A stretch of 64,000 nt of DNA from Rhodocyclales bacterium (GCA_016177805.1 JACOUN010000047.1:1-64000); one strand, 5' to 3'. Numbered from the stretch's first letter, positions 6,508-15,749 are shown. Notes: generated by a model from the sequence alone, not told the origin. Numbers and translations: made by a program.

Positions 6508-6981
6508 TCAGGCGCTGCCGAGGTGGCGACCCCGCCCGGTGGGGCGGGCGGCGCCTTCGGCGTCGTAGAGTTGCGGCGCTTCGGCGGCGGCGAGCAGGAC
6601 CGACAGCGCGGCCTGGTTGTTGTGCATGCGCTCGGTGATGAGCTTGCCGTTGCTCTGGTTGCGCGCCTGGGCGGTGCGGGCGAGTTCGAGGGTGGCGTCC
6701 CAGCGCGCCAGCGTGTCGGGCGCGGTGCTGCACAGTTGGCGGATGGCGGCGTCGGTGTTGGGGAGCTTTTCGCCGCGCAGCAGTTGCGCGCGGGTGTCGT
6801 GCTGGCGTTGCAGCAGGTGGTAGATCTCGGTCTTTTCGCGCGTGAGCGCCATCAGGGCGTCGGTTTCGCCCGCGATCAGCAGCGCTTCCTCGCGTTCCAG
6901 CAGGGTCAGGAAGCGGCGCAGCAGCCCTTGCTCGGCATCGATGAGATGCGCGAGTCGCGAGGCTGTTGACGCCGGCATCAT
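6508..6981 (-). CDS. flgN: Flagellar chaperone FlgN
   Basis: The product has 157 residues, mostly helical, with the FlgN pattern: LAHLIDAEQGLLRRFLTLLEREEALL, then ALTREKTEIYHLL, and a C-terminal NGKLITERMHNNQAALSVL helix. FlgN holds the hook-filament junction proteins FlgK and FlgL for export. Its start (ATGATG) overlaps the flgM stop codon, so the two are translationally coupled. The C-terminus after residue 135 is low-complexity. The pair lies in front of flgA, as in many proteobacteria. Confidence 0.85.
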   Translation of the reverse strand: MMPASTASRLAHLIDAEQGLLRRFLTLLEREEALLIAGETDALMALTREKTEIYHLLQRQHDTRAQLLRGEKLPNTDAAIRQLCSTAPDTLARWDATLELARTAQARNQSNGKLITERMHNNQAALSVLLAAAEAPQLYDAEGAARPTGRGRHLGSA

Positions 6982-7286
6982 GGCCGGGTGGTTTGCGCGT
7001 CGAGCATCTCGCGCACGCTGTTGATCAGGCCGTCGGCGATGCGGCTGGCGTCGACTTTGAAGCGGCCTTCGCTGATGGCCTGGCGGATTTCATCCACCCG
7101 CGCCTGGTCGATGACCGGGGTCGAGGCGATGGCCGCTTCGGCCTTGCCCAAACTCGAAGACAGCGGCGACAGGTCGACCTTGGAGGCGTCGCCCGCCGGG
7201 GCGCGTGCGGTGGTGGGCTGCGCCTTGGCCTTGTTGTCGGGGGCGAGTGGTCCGCCCGGTGATTTGATCAGTCCGTCGATTTTCAC
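6978..7286 (-). CDS. flgM: Anti-sigma-28 factor FlgM
   Basis: The 102-residue product starts with KIDGLIKSPGG and has a disordered middle rich in Ala and Pro. It ends in the conserved sigma-28-binding part: VDEIRQAISEGRFKVDASRIADGLINSVREML. The start is GTG at 7286, with TGGAG 8 bases upstream. FlgM holds FliA inactive until it is exported through the finished hook. A sigma-28 promoter lies 34-60 bases upstream, so FlgM expression is under its own target factor. Confidence 0.9.
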   Translation of the reverse strand: MKIDGLIKSPGGPLAPDNKAKAQPTTARAPAGDASKVDLSPLSSSLGKAEAAIASTPVIDQARVDEIRQAISEGRFKVDASRIADGLINSVREMLDAQTTRP

Positions 7287-7319
7287 GATTGCACTCCAGT
7301 AGCCGGTTCTCTGATGTTC

Positions 7320-7346
7320 ACTACGGCATCGCGCCGCGTAACTTTA
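7320..7346 (-). promoter_or_regulatory. Sigma-28 (FliA) promoter of flgMN
   Basis: On the minus strand TAAAGTTA (7346-7339) and GCCGTAGT (7327-7320) are separated by exactly 11 bases. The consensus is TAAAGTTT-N11-GCCGATAA. It lies 34 bases upstream of the flgM start. Confidence 0.75.
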
Positions 7347-7383
7347 GTGCAATTTGAAAAGAATTGCGGAATGTGCGGCGGGT

Positions 7384-8088
7384 TCAGTATCGCACTTCGA
7401 CGATACCACCGGGCTGGGCGGTGCCGGTGACCACCTGGCCGTTCTTGAGCCTGACCTTGACGCTTTCGCCCGCGCCGGCGCGGTTCAACGCGCGTCCTTC
7501 GTTGGTGACGCTGAAGCCCGTGCCGACGCTGACGACCTTGACGGTTTGCCCCTGCTGTACTGCCGGGGGAATGCGCAGCATGGTGGCGCGCAGCGGCTTG
7601 CCCGCTGCGATCGCGTAGCGGCTGTGGTGGCCGATGGCCTGGGTCGGGTCGGTGAGGATGTTGGCGGGCAGGGTGGTGAGGTCGCCGTGTTCGGGCGCCA
7701 GGTCGCCGGGCGCGACGATCTGGCCGGCCCGTATCGGCCGGGCGGTGATCAGGTAGTCGTTCATGACCGCGACCCTGGCGGGCAGGAACACGGTCCACGC
7801 GACCGGCGCGAGGCAGCGCACCCCGACGTTGATCTGCCCCCAGGCGCGCGTGCCGGCGGGCAGGAAGGGTTCCAGTTGCGCGCATTCGGGCAGGTGGTTG
7901 GCGCCCTGCATTGCTTCGACGGTGACGACTACCTGGCCGGGCAGGCCCGCACTTTCGCGGTCGAGCAACTGGCGGGCGGTTTCGGTGACCGGTTCGGGTG
8001 GTTGCTGGGCGTGGAGGCTGGGGGCGGCCAGCAGTGCCGCGAGGGCGGTCGCCAGGTGAATCACGAGGGACTTCGGGGTGGGGTGCAT
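7384..8088 (-). CDS. flgA: Flagellar P-ring assembly chaperone FlgA
   Basis: From the ATG at 8088 the product has 234 residues with a signal peptide ending near SLHAQ (about residue 23). The conserved SAF domain follows: MNDYLITARPIRAGQIVAPGDLAPEHGDLTTLP, then GHHSRYAIAAGKPLRATML, and a C-terminal beta domain with GQTVKVVSVGTGFSV and GESVKVRLKNGQVVTGTAQPGGIVEVRY. FlgA helps FlgI form the P ring in the periplasm. The frame stays open upstream, but the signal peptide fixes the start. It is divergent from flgB. Confidence 0.88.
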   Translation of the reverse strand: MHPTPKSLVIHLATALAALLAAPSLHAQQPPEPVTETARQLLDRESAGLPGQVVVTVEAMQGANHLPECAQLEPFLPAGTRAWGQINVGVRCLAPVAWTVFLPARVAVMNDYLITARPIRAGQIVAPGDLAPEHGDLTTLPANILTDPTQAIGHHSRYAIAAGKPLRATMLRIPPAVQQGQTVKVVSVGTGFSVTNEGRALNRAGAGESVKVRLKNGQVVTGTAQPGGIVEVRY

Positions 8089-8123
8089 GGGGGGATTGCA
8101 CCACGCTTGGGGCGCGCGAGCAA

Positions 8124-8142
8124 GGCGGCAAGTTTTTCCGCC
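8124..8142. promoter_or_regulatory. Candidate FleR-type enhancer site (flgA-flgB region)
   Basis: GGCGGCAAGTTTTTCCGCC is an imperfect copy of the palindrome GCGGCA-N5-TGCCGC, with one arm base changed. It lies about 140 bases upstream of the start site expected for the flgB sigma-54 promoter. Three other copies lie near sigma-54 promoters in this window. Confidence 0.4.
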
Positions 8143-8245
8143 ATGCGGCAACGCGGGCGGAGCGGGGCGCGCGAAAACGGCCAAATTGGCCGGTAATTCC
8201 GCCCCTTTTCGGCGCGATCCGGCACCGGGCGGGCGTCTAAGATGA

Positions 8246-8262
8246 CTGGCATGGAAGGTGCA
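8246..8262 (+). promoter_or_regulatory. Sigma-54 promoter of the flgB operon
   Basis: CTGGCATGGAAGGTGCA matches YTGGCACG-N4-TTGCW, with the invariant GG (8248-8249) and GC (8260-8261) at correct spacing. Transcription would start near 8273, about 50 bases before flgB. Confidence 0.65.
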
Positions 8263-8324
8263 ATGGCCTTCCTGCAGGCGGACCGATTCAAGCGGTCGCT
8301 GCTCACGCAACCCGAGGTGACGCC

Positions 8325-8729
8325 ATGAAAGCCCTGATCGACAACGCACTGCAGTTTCACCAGTCCGCCCTGAATCTGCAGGCGCACCGTCAGCAGATGA
8401 TTGCGTCGAACATCGCCAATGCGGATACCCCCAACTACAAGGCGCGTGACGTGGATTTTCGCGGGGCGCTGCAGGGCGCGTTGAAGCAACGCTTCGCGCC
8501 GCTGGCGCTGGCGACTTCGTCGGCGGCGCACCTGACGTCGACGACAGCGCTGCCGTTCGAGGGGTATACCGGTTATCGCGTGCCGATGCAGGCGAGCGCG
8601 GATGGCAACACCGTCAACATGGATGTCGAGCGCGCTGCCTTTACCGAGAATTCGTTGCACTACGAGGCCAGCATCACCTTCATCAACGGGCTGTTGCGCG
8701 GCATGCAGACCGCGATCTCCGGTCAGTAA
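8325..8729 (+). CDS. flgB: Flagellar proximal rod protein FlgB
   Basis: The 134-residue product has the rod-protein N-terminal motif: [24 protein letters not shown], close to the ANNLANxxTxGYK signature. It ends in the short C-terminal helix ([15 protein letters not shown]). FlgB is at the base of the rod and is exported without cleavage. It is the first gene of the rod/hook operon. flgC begins 16 bases after its stop, and its start follows GAGGTG. Confidence 0.92.
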   Translation: MKALIDNALQFHQSALNLQAHRQQMIASNIANADTPNYKARDVDFRGALQGALKQRFAPLALATSSAAHLTSTTALPFEGYTGYRVPMQASADGNTVNMDVERAAFTENSLHYEASITFINGLLRGMQTAISGQ

Positions 8730-8745
8730 GAGGGGGACGACGAGC

Positions 8746-9150
8746 ATGAGCATGTTCAACGTTTTCAACATTGCGGGTTCGGCGCTGCAGGCCCAGTCGG
8801 TGCGCCTGAACGCGACGGCCTCGAATCTGGCCAACGCCGACAGTGTCGCCGGGCCGGACGGCCAGCCGTATCGCGCCAAGCAGGTGGTATTCACGGCGCA
8901 GCCGGTGGCCGGTGCGTCGGCGGTCGGGGTGCGGGTCACCGATGTGGTGGAAAGCGCCGCGCCGGCGCGTCTGGTGTATGACCCCAACAGCCCGGCGGCA
9001 AACCCGGAAGGCTACGTCGAGATGTCCAATGTCAACGTGGTCGAAGAGATGACCAACATGATTTCAGCCTCGCGCGCCTACCAGACCAACGCGGAACTGA
9101 TGAGCACGGCCAAGAGCCTGGTGCAGCGCACCTTGGCGATAGGCCAGTAA
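8746..9150 (+). CDS. flgC: Flagellar proximal rod protein FlgC
   Basis: The 134-residue product starts [34 protein letters not shown] and ends with the rod/hook C-terminal helix [34 protein letters not shown]. It has the length of standard FlgC. It assembles next to FlgB in the proximal rod. Of two close ATGs the first (8746) is nearer the upstream AGAGGGGGA. Confidence 0.93.
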   Translation: MSMFNVFNIAGSALQAQSVRLNATASNLANADSVAGPDGQPYRAKQVVFTAQPVAGASAVGVRVTDVVESAAPARLVYDPNSPAANPEGYVEMSNVNVVEEMTNMISASRAYQTNAELMSTAKSLVQRTLAIGQ

Positions 9151-9168
9151 CCGAGAGTGGAGAGCGCC

Positions 9169-9843
9169 ATGAGCACCGTAAGCGACACGACCAAGACTGC
9201 AGCCGAAACGGTCCTTGCCGGCTTGAGCCGCAAGAAGGAAGAGACATCCAAGACCGAGGACGCTCAGACGCGCTTTCTGACCTTGCTCACCACGCAGCTC
9301 AAGAACCAGGACCCGATGGACCCGATGGACAACGCGCAGGTGACTTCGCAGCTTGCGCAGATCAGCACCGTCGATGGCATCGAGCGGCTCAACATCATGC
9401 TGGGCAAGATCATGGAGGGGCAGCAGTCGAGCGAGGCGCTGCAGGCCGCGGAGCTGGTCGGGCGCGGGGTGCTGGTGCCGGGCAAGGGGCTGTTGTTGAC
9501 GGACAAGGGCGCGGTTGGCGGTTTCAGTCTGGAGACGCCCGCCGACAAGGTGACGTTGAACATAACCGATGCGAACGGGCTGGATATCGCTGAAATCGAT
9601 CTGGGCGCCTTCGATACCGGCACGCACAACTTCCAGTGGGACGGCACCGCTCTGGATGGCAGTCGTGCGGCGGATGGCAAGTACACCGTCACGATCAGTG
9701 CCGCCACCGCCGGCGAGCCGGTCAACGCCGAGATGCTCCAACTGGGTGCGGTGACCAGCGTGGTGCGCGGACCCAAGAGCATCGACCTGCAACTCGGCGA
9801 CATGGGCATCTTCAAGATGTCCGATATCCGGCAAATTCTCTGA
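9169..9843 (+). CDS. flgD: Flagellar hook cap protein FlgD
   Basis: The product has 224 residues. The N-terminal half carries the FlgD motif RFLTLLTTQLKNQDPMDPMDNAQVTSQLAQISTVDGIERLN. The C-terminal half is the Ig/tudor-like domain with NFQWDGTALDGSRAADGKYTVTI (FLGD_tudor). It caps the growing hook and is needed for FlgE polymerisation. The start at 9169 follows GTGGAG; a GTG four codons earlier is a weaker alternative. Confidence 0.93.
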   Translation: MSTVSDTTKTAAETVLAGLSRKKEETSKTEDAQTRFLTLLTTQLKNQDPMDPMDNAQVTSQLAQISTVDGIERLNIMLGKIMEGQQSSEALQAAELVGRGVLVPGKGLLLTDKGAVGGFSLETPADKVTLNITDANGLDIAEIDLGAFDTGTHNFQWDGTALDGSRAADGKYTVTISAATAGEPVNAEMLQLGAVTSVVRGPKSIDLQLGDMGIFKMSDIRQIL

Positions 9844-9867
9844 TACACAACTCCGCGGGAGAAGATC

Positions 9868-11124
9868 ATGGCGTTCCAGCAAGGTTTGAGCGGCCTCAAC
9901 GCATCGTCCAAGGCGCTCGACGTCATCAGCAACAACATCGCCAACTCCAACACGGTGGGCTTCAAGGCCGGTCGCACCGGCTTTACCGATGTCTATGCGG
10001 CGGCGTTGAACGGTGCCGCGGGCGGGGTTCAGGTCGGCATCGGTTCGGCGGTCGCGCAGGTGTCGCAGTTGTTCTCGCAGGGCAACATCACCACCACCGG
10101 CAATCCGCTCGATATTGCGATCAACGGCAACGGCTTTTTCCGCATGGCGAGTATCGACGGCACCGTGGCCTATACGCGCAACGGTCAGTTCGACGTGGAC
10201 AAGAACGGTTTCATCGTCAATGCCCAGGGCTATCGCCTGACCGGCTACCCGGCCACCAATGGCGTGGTTCTCTCCGGCGGCGATCCGCAGGCGCTGCAAC
10301 TCGATTATTCCGATGTGGCGCCGAACATCACCTCCCAACTGACGGTCGGCATGAACTTCGATTCGCGCGACCTGGTGGGCACCTCCGTCCCACAGTTCGA
10401 CGTGAATGCCCCGGCGCCGCTCGATCGCAGCAACCTCGGCGGCGGCGGCTACAACTACTCGACGACCGCGACGGTGTACGACAGCCTGGGCAATGCGCAC
10501 AACCTGACCTATTTCTTCGTCAAGACCGCGACCCCCGGCGAATGGGAGCTTTACTTCCAGGTTGACGGCGCGGTGCCCGCCACGGCGCTGACCAACATGG
10601 TGTTCGATACCAACGGGCAGTGGGTGTCGGGCGGTGATGATGTCATCACGCTGGACTTCTCCGCCTCGGGTGCCGATGCGGCGCAGAACATCACCCTCGA
10701 TTTCACCAATAGTAGCCAGTATGGTAGCCCGTTTGGCGTCAATACCCTGACCCAGGACGGCTTTGCCTCGGGACGTCTGACCGGCGTCACGGTCGGCACC
10801 GACGGTGTGATCCTGGGGCGCTACAGCAACGGTCAGAGCCGTGACCTGGGGCAGGTGGTGCTGGCCAACTTCCCCAGCCCCAACGGGCTGTTGTCGCTGG
10901 GGGGCAACCTGTACGCCGAGTCGCCTGATTCGGGCCAGCCGATCGTGGGCACGGCCGGCAGCGCCAACCTGGGTTTGCTCTCCGCCGGGTCGGTCGAAGA
11001 AGCCAACGTCGACATGACCGCCGAACTGGTGGCGCTGATCGTGATGCAGCGCGCCTATCAGGCCAACGCCCAGTCGGTGCGCGCCCAGGACCAGATCCTG
11101 CAGACCATCGTGAACCTGAGGTAA
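9868..11124 (+). CDS. flgE: Flagellar hook protein FlgE
   Basis: The 418-residue product has the N-terminal [32 protein letters not shown] and the C-terminal SVEEANVDMTAELVALIVMQRAYQANAQSVRAQDQILQTIVNLR. These are the two helices that form the D0 core of the hook. The middle (about 140-340) holds the D1/D2 beta domains with GNAHNLTYFFVKT. It lies 24 bases after flgD, preceded by GGGAGA, and length is typical for FlgE. Confidence 0.94.
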   Translation: MAFQQGLSGLNASSKALDVISNNIANSNTVGFKAGRTGFTDVYAAALNGAAGGVQVGIGSAVAQVSQLFSQGNITTTGNPLDIAINGNGFFRMASIDGTVAYTRNGQFDVDKNGFIVNAQGYRLTGYPATNGVVLSGGDPQALQLDYSDVAPNITSQLTVGMNFDSRDLVGTSVPQFDVNAPAPLDRSNLGGGGYNYSTTATVYDSLGNAHNLTYFFVKTATPGEWELYFQVDGAVPATALTNMVFDTNGQWVSGGDDVITLDFSASGADAAQNITLDFTNSSQYGSPFGVNTLTQDGFASGRLTGVTVGTDGVILGRYSNGQSRDLGQVVLANFPSPNGLLSLGGNLYAESPDSGQPIVGTAGSANLGLLSAGSVEEANVDMTAELVALIVMQRAYQANAQSVRAQDQILQTIVNLR

Positions 11125-11164
11125 GCGGCTAAGTGAGCGCCAAGCAGGAATACTGGAGTACGCC

Positions 11165-11849
11165 ATGGACCGCCTGATCTACACCGCCATGACCGGTGCC
11201 AAGTACACCATGGGGCAGCAGGCCGCGGTAGCCAACAACCTGGCCAACGCGAACTCGACCGGCTTTCGCGCCGAAATGCACAAGACCCGCGCGGTGCCGA
11301 TCCAGGGCGAGGGTCTGCCGACACGCGCGTTCGCGGTCGATGCGAGCATCTCGACCAACTTCGAATCCGGGCCGCTGCAATACACCGGACGCAACTACGA
11401 CGTGGCGGTGGAAGGCAAGGGCTGGCTGGTGGTGCAGGGCCCCGACGGACGCGAGGCCTACACCCGCGACGGCAGCCTGGAACTGAGCCCGAACGGTGTG
11501 TTGCAGACGCGTCGCGGCTACCCGGTGATCGGCGACGGCGGCCCGATCTCGATTCCGCCCGACAGCGAAGTGCTGATCGGCAAGGATGGCACGTTATCGT
11601 CGGTGTCGGCCGGAGGGTCGGAGGCCATCATCAACGTGCTGGGTCAGCTCAAGCTCGTCAATCCGCCCGAGGAAAACCTGGTGCGCGGCGACGACGGGTT
11701 GTTTCGCACCCGCGACGGCGCGCCGGCGGTGGCCGACGAGAACGTGCAGGTGGCGTTCGCTGGGGCGCCAGTTCGAGATGCAGATCAAGATGCTGCAGAC
11801 CGCCGAGGCCAACGACCGGGCCGCCACCCAAGTGCTGGCGCAGCGCTGA
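11165..11849 (+). pseudogene. flgF: Flagellar proximal rod protein FlgF, broken by internal deletion and frameshift
   Basis: The frame from 11165 reads as normal FlgF: MDRLIYTAMTGAKYTMGQQAAVANNLANANSTGF, through GWLVVQGPDGREAYTRDGS, to ADENVQVA near residue 197. There, at about 11753-11760, it jumps frame. The normal C-terminus (SLGRQFEMQIKMLQTAEANDRAATQVLAQR) continues in the third frame to 11849. The conserved piece that should join them (LEGSNVNAVEAMVQMI in relatives) is missing, roughly 15-25 codons. The unshifted frame runs on to 11926 as nonsense. FlgF is normally needed for the rod, so either the cell is non-motile, the deletion is tolerated, or the assembly is wrong here. Confidence 0.8.
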
Positions 11850-11984
11850 GGCACGCACCGCAAGCGCGGGATAGAAGGGGTTTTTCGCGCGTGTTCCACC
11901 GATGGGGCGCGGCGGCGACGCCGTAAGCTGGTACTCGTACGGATGGGCGTATCGGCCCTTCGGTCGCACTCAGGAGTCACGATC

Positions 11985-12767
11985 ATGATTCGATCATTGT
12001 GGATAGCCCGGACCGGGCTCGACGCGCAGCAGTCCCAGCTCGACGTCATTTCCAACAACATCGCCAACGTCGGCACCAACGGCTTCAAGCGCTCGCGCGC
12101 GGTGTTCGAGGATCTGTTGTACCAGACCTTGCGCCAGCCCGGCGCGCAGAACACCCAGACCAACCGCATCGGCAGCGGCCTGCAGATCGGCACTGGTACG
12201 CGCATGGTGGCGACCGAGAATATCCACACCCAGGGCAATCTGCAGCAGACCGGCAATCCGCTCGACATGGCGGTACAGGGCAAGGGCCTGTTCCAGGTGA
12301 CGCTGCCGGATGGCTCGGCCGCGTATACGCGTGACGGGGTGTTCCAGCTCGACTCCCAAGGGCAGATGGCCACCGCGAGCGGTTACCCGCTGGAGCCGGC
12401 GATCATCATTCCGGCCGATGCGGAAAACATCACGATCGGCAAGGACGGCACGGTCAGCGTGCTGCAGGCCGGGCAGACCACGCCGACCGTGGTGGGCAAC
12501 ATCCAGCTTGCGACCTTCACCAATCCGGGTGGCCTGTCCAACCAGGGCGAGAATCTGTACAAGGAAACCGCCTCCAGCGGCGTGGCCACCCCCGCCACGC
12601 CCGGCACCAACGGCGCCGGGGTCATCAACCAGGGCTATGTCGAAACCTCGAACGTGAACGTGGCTGAAGAACTGGTGAGCATGATCACCACGCAGCGCGC
12701 CTACGAACTGAATTCGCGCGCGATCCAGACTTCCGACACCATGCTCGGGCGGCTGACGCAGTTGTAA
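11985..12767 (+). CDS. flgG: Flagellar distal rod protein FlgG
   Basis: The product has 260 residues, the standard FlgG length. It starts [47 protein letters not shown] and ends [39 protein letters not shown]. FlgG forms the long distal rod that passes the P and L rings. The ATG at 11985 follows CAGGAG. The 135 bases between flgF and flgG contain no gene and no clear promoter, though a weak one cannot be excluded. Confidence 0.94.
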   Translation: MIRSLWIARTGLDAQQSQLDVISNNIANVGTNGFKRSRAVFEDLLYQTLRQPGAQNTQTNRIGSGLQIGTGTRMVATENIHTQGNLQQTGNPLDMAVQGKGLFQVTLPDGSAAYTRDGVFQLDSQGQMATASGYPLEPAIIIPADAENITIGKDGTVSVLQAGQTTPTVVGNIQLATFTNPGGLSNQGENLYKETASSGVATPATPGTNGAGVINQGYVETSNVNVAEELVSMITTQRAYELNSRAIQTSDTMLGRLTQL

Positions 12768-12778
12768 CGGGGACCGTC

Positions 12779-13453
12779 ATGAAGGCCGCACTCATCCTGC
12801 CGCTGCTCGTCCTGGCCGTATTGCCGGGCTGCGCGGCGCTGTACTCGACCCCGCCGACCGCCGTGCACCAGCCGATGACCGCGACCCCCGAAGCGCGGGC
12901 GCAAGCGACCGAAGCCACCGGCGCGATCTACCGCAGCGCAGCGGTGCAGCCGCTGTTCGAAGACCGGCGTGCGCGGCGCGTCGGCGACATCATCACCATC
13001 AATCTGGTGGAAAAGACCTCGGCGCAGAAGGCATCGAATGCCAGCGCGACGCGCGACTCGTCGATGAAGGGCGGCATCACCACCGCGACGCGGGTGCCGC
13101 TGTCGGGGCTGGGGGGCATGAACATCGACGCGGGGGTCGATTCCGAGTTCGCGGGCAAGGGCGCGGCGGCGGCCAACAACGCGTTCACCGGCACCATCAC
13201 GGTCACGGTGATCGACGTCTACGCCAACGGCAACCTGTTGGTGTCGGGCGAGAAACAGATCGCGATCAACCAGGGCAACGAGTACATCCGCTTCTCCGGC
13301 GTGATCAACCCGAACAACGTCACCGGCTCCAACACCGTGCAATCGACCCAGGTGGCCGATGCGCGCATCGAATACAAGGGCAGCGGTTACATCGACGAGT
13401 CGCAGCAAATGGGCTGGATGCAGCGCTTCTTCGTCGCGCTGCTGCCGTTCTGA
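12779..13453 (+). CDS. flgH: Flagellar L-ring lipoprotein FlgH
   Basis: The 224-residue product has a lipoprotein signal peptide ([15 protein letters not shown], Cys18). It then has the FlgH core: [59 protein letters not shown] and [28 protein letters not shown]. It forms the ring in the outer membrane around the rod. It follows flgG by 11 bases. Confidence 0.94.
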   Translation: MKAALILPLLVLAVLPGCAALYSTPPTAVHQPMTATPEARAQATEATGAIYRSAAVQPLFEDRRARRVGDIITINLVEKTSAQKASNASATRDSSMKGGITTATRVPLSGLGGMNIDAGVDSEFAGKGAAAANNAFTGTITVTVIDVYANGNLLVSGEKQIAINQGNEYIRFSGVINPNNVTGSNTVQSTQVADARIEYKGSGYIDESQQMGWMQRFFVALLPF

Positions 13454-13471
13454 CGGGCAGGAGCAAGCACC

Positions 13472-14587
13472 ATGAACAGCCATCTTCGCCTGCTGCGCAC
13501 TCTGATCTGCCTGCTCGGGGTGGCGCTGGCGCCGACGTCGTTCGCCGCCGAGCGCCTCAAGGATCTCGCCTCCATCGCCGGGGTGCGCGACAACCAGCTG
13601 GTCGGCTACGGCCTCGTCATCGGCCTGGACGGCACCGGCGACCAGACCACCCAAACGCCGTTCACGGTGCAGAGCATCGTCAACATGCTGAGCAACATGG
13701 GCGTGAGCCTGCCCGCGGGCACCAGCCTGCAGCTCAAGAACGTCGCCGCCGTCATGGTCACCACCAGCCTGCCGCCGTTCGCGCGGCCGGGGCAACCGAT
13801 CGACGTCACGGTGTCGTCGATCGGCAACGCCAAGAGCCTGCGCGGCGGCACGCTGGTCATGACCCCGCTCAAGGGGGTCGATGGCAATGTCTACGCGATG
13901 GCGCAGGGCAACCTGCTGGTGGGGGGCGCTGGCGCCTCCAGCGGTGGTGCCTCGCAGACCATCAATCATCTGCTGGCCGGGCGCATCCCCGGTGGCGCCA
14001 CCGTCGAGCGTGCGGTGCCCAGCCCACTGGGGCAGGGTGAGTTCGTCACCCTGGAACTGCATGAAACCGATTTCGGCACCGCCGGGCGGGTGGTCAGCGC
14101 GATCAATCTGGCCATGATGGACGGCGCGGCGCGGGCGCTGGATGGGCGCTCCATCCAGGTCAGGGCGCCGCTCGACATGTCGGACCGGGTCGCCTTTCTC
14201 GGCACGCTGGAGAACATCGTCGTGACCCCGGAGCAGCAGGCTGCCAAGGTCATCGTCAACTCGCGCACCGGCTCCATCGTCATGAACCAGCGCGTCACGC
14301 TGCAGAACGTCGCGGTCGCCCACGGCAATCTGACCGTCACGGTCGGCACCGACGTGGGCGTGAGCCAGCCTCCGCCGTTGTCCGGCGGCAGCACCGTGGT
14401 GGTCGAACAAGGGAAAGTGAATATCGACCAGGCGCCGGGCAGCCTGATCAACATCCGCCAGGGCGCCAGCCTGGCCGACGTGGTCAATGCACTGAACGCG
14501 ATCGGCGCGACCCCGCTCGACCTGGTCAGCATCCTGCAGGCGATGAAAGCCGCCGGGGCGTTGCGCGCCGAACTTGAGGTGATCTGA
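13472..14587 (+). CDS. flgI: Flagellar P-ring protein FlgI
   Basis: The 371-residue product has a Sec signal peptide ending ATSFAAE (about residue 26). Conserved stretches follow: RLKDLASIAGVRDNQLVGYGLVIGLDGTGDQ, FTVQSIVNMLSNMGV, NVAAVMVTTSLPPFARPGQPIDVTVSSIGNAKSLRGG and, near the end, SLADVVNALNAIGATPLDLVSILQAMKAAGAL. It forms the periplasmic ring, with help from FlgA. Its stop lies one base before the flgJ start. Confidence 0.95.
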   Translation: MNSHLRLLRTLICLLGVALAPTSFAAERLKDLASIAGVRDNQLVGYGLVIGLDGTGDQTTQTPFTVQSIVNMLSNMGVSLPAGTSLQLKNVAAVMVTTSLPPFARPGQPIDVTVSSIGNAKSLRGGTLVMTPLKGVDGNVYAMAQGNLLVGGAGASSGGASQTINHLLAGRIPGGATVERAVPSPLGQGEFVTLELHETDFGTAGRVVSAINLAMMDGAARALDGRSIQVRAPLDMSDRVAFLGTLENIVVTPEQQAAKVIVNSRTGSIVMNQRVTLQNVAVAHGNLTVTVGTDVGVSQPPPLSGGSTVVVEQGKVNIDQAPGSLINIRQGASLADVVNALNAIGATPLDLVSILQAMKAAGALRAELEVI

Positions 14588-14588
14588 C

Positions 14589-15581
14589 ATGGTTGCCGCC
14601 GCCACCCAATTCAACGCGCTCGACCCCAATGCGCTCGCGGACCTGAAGCGGCTGGCGCGCAGCGATGCCAATTCGCCCGAAGCCTTGCGTGCGGCGGCCA
14701 AGCAGTTCGAAGCGCTGTTCCTGCAGATGGTGTTGAAGAGCATGCGTGACGCGGTCCCGTCGAGCGGGCTGATGGATAGCGACGAGACGCGCATGTTCCA
14801 GTCGCTGCAGGACCAGCAGATGACGATGAACCTTGCCCAGGGGCGTGGCGTGGGCTTGGCCGAGGTGCTGTACCGGCAACTGGGCGGCACGGCGGATGGC
14901 GAGCCCGCTCCGGGCGCCGCTGACCCGCTTGGCACCGCGTGGCCGCATGCCTTCCCGGTGCCGCCGCGTGCGGCATTTTCTGCCGCTCGGGCGGCGCAAG
15001 GGGAAAATTCCGCCGCTGTCGGCACCATCGCGTCATTGCACGAGCGGGCGCGGAGCTGGGCGGCGGAAAAGCAGCAGGAAGTCACGGCGGCGCTGGAGGC
15101 GCGCGTGCCTGAAGGTGCGCGCGAGTTCGTGAACCGGGTGTGGGAACATGCCCTTGCCGCCAGCGACAGCACCCGCGTGCCGGCGCATTTCATGGTGGCG
15201 CAGGCGGCGCTGGAAACCGGCTGGGGCAAGGCCGAACTGCGCCACCCCGACGGCACGCCCAGCTACAACCTGTTCAACATCAAGGCCGGCGCGGGCTGGA
15301 ATGGCCCGGTGGTGGAACGTAGCGTCACCGAGTACGCCAACGGCCAGACCTACACCGAGAACGCGCGCTTCCGCTCGTATGGTTCGTACGCCGAGGCATT
15401 TCGCGACTACGCCCGCCTGCTGAGCGACAACCCGCGCTACGCGGCGGTGCTCGGGCAGCGCGATGCCGCCGGTTTCGCGCGCGGCCTGCAGAACGCGGGC
15501 TATGCCACCGACCCGATGTACGCCGACAAGCTGACCCGCATCATCGGTGGCAATACGCTACGTGCGGCGCTGTCGGGATGA
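14589..15581 (+). CDS. flgJ: Peptidoglycan hydrolase and rod scaffold FlgJ
   Basis: The 330-residue product is the two-domain form. Residues 1-100 are the rod-capping domain (AAKQFEALFLQMVLKSMRDAVPSSGLMDSDETRMFQSLQDQQM). Residues 180-330 are the glucosaminidase domain with AQAALETGWGKAEL (catalytic Glu209) and SYNLFNIKAG. It opens the peptidoglycan for the rod. The two domains are joined by a low-complexity linker of about 80 residues. Being the dual-domain type, it fits beta- and gammaproteobacteria. Confidence 0.94.
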   Translation: MVAAATQFNALDPNALADLKRLARSDANSPEALRAAAKQFEALFLQMVLKSMRDAVPSSGLMDSDETRMFQSLQDQQMTMNLAQGRGVGLAEVLYRQLGGTADGEPAPGAADPLGTAWPHAFPVPPRAAFSAARAAQGENSAAVGTIASLHERARSWAAEKQQEVTAALEARVPEGAREFVNRVWEHALAASDSTRVPAHFMVAQAALETGWGKAELRHPDGTPSYNLFNIKAGAGWNGPVVERSVTEYANGQTYTENARFRSYGSYAEAFRDYARLLSDNPRYAAVLGQRDAAGFARGLQNAGYATDPMYADKLTRIIGGNTLRAALSG

Positions 15582-15582
15582 T

Positions 15583-15640
15583 GTAGGAGGGGCTTTAGCC
15601 CCGAATCAGTAGGGCGGTCGCGGCTAAAGCCGCTCCTACG
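15583..15640. repeat. REP-like inverted pair (GTAGGAGGGGCTTTAGCCCC)
   Basis: GTAGGAGGGGCTTTAGCCCC and, in reverse, TCGCGGCTAAAGCCGCTCC form two small palindromes in opposite orientation, just after the flgJ stop. The same unit recurs at 20871-21026 and 42357-42415. It matches the REP class seen in Pseudomonas and betaproteobacteria (from memory). Confidence 0.75.
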
Positions 15641-15694
15641 AAGGCATTTCGGTCTAATCGCGGCCACTGTGGTCATCAATCGCAAGTTCTCAAT

Positions 15695-15711
15695 CTGGCA
15701 AGCTTATTGCT
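15695..15711 (+). promoter_or_regulatory. Sigma-54 promoter of flgKL
   Basis: CTGGCAAGCTTATTGCT matches YTGGCACG-N4-TTGCW with GG and GC at correct spacing and only one base off (A for C). Transcription would start near 15723, 27 bases before flgK. The REP element upstream separates this promoter from flgJ. Confidence 0.7.
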
Positions 15712-15749
15712 CAGTAACCGGTAACCGCAGTCGTTAAAGGGCAGCCATC

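Noticed and set aside
8100-8160. Sigma-54-like TGGCGGAAAAACTTGCC upstream of flgA
   Set aside because: Spacing is one base too long; it is better explained as the GCGGCA palindrome.
9064-11166. Minus-strand open frame of about 700 codons opposite flgD and flgE
   Set aside because: It lies antisense to clear flagellar genes, its translation is His/Arg-rich and has no domain; a shadow of GC-rich codons.
12701-15256. Minus-strand open frame of 851 codons opposite flgG-flgJ
   Set aside because: Antisense to four recognisable genes; no homologous domain seen; composition typical of a shadow frame.
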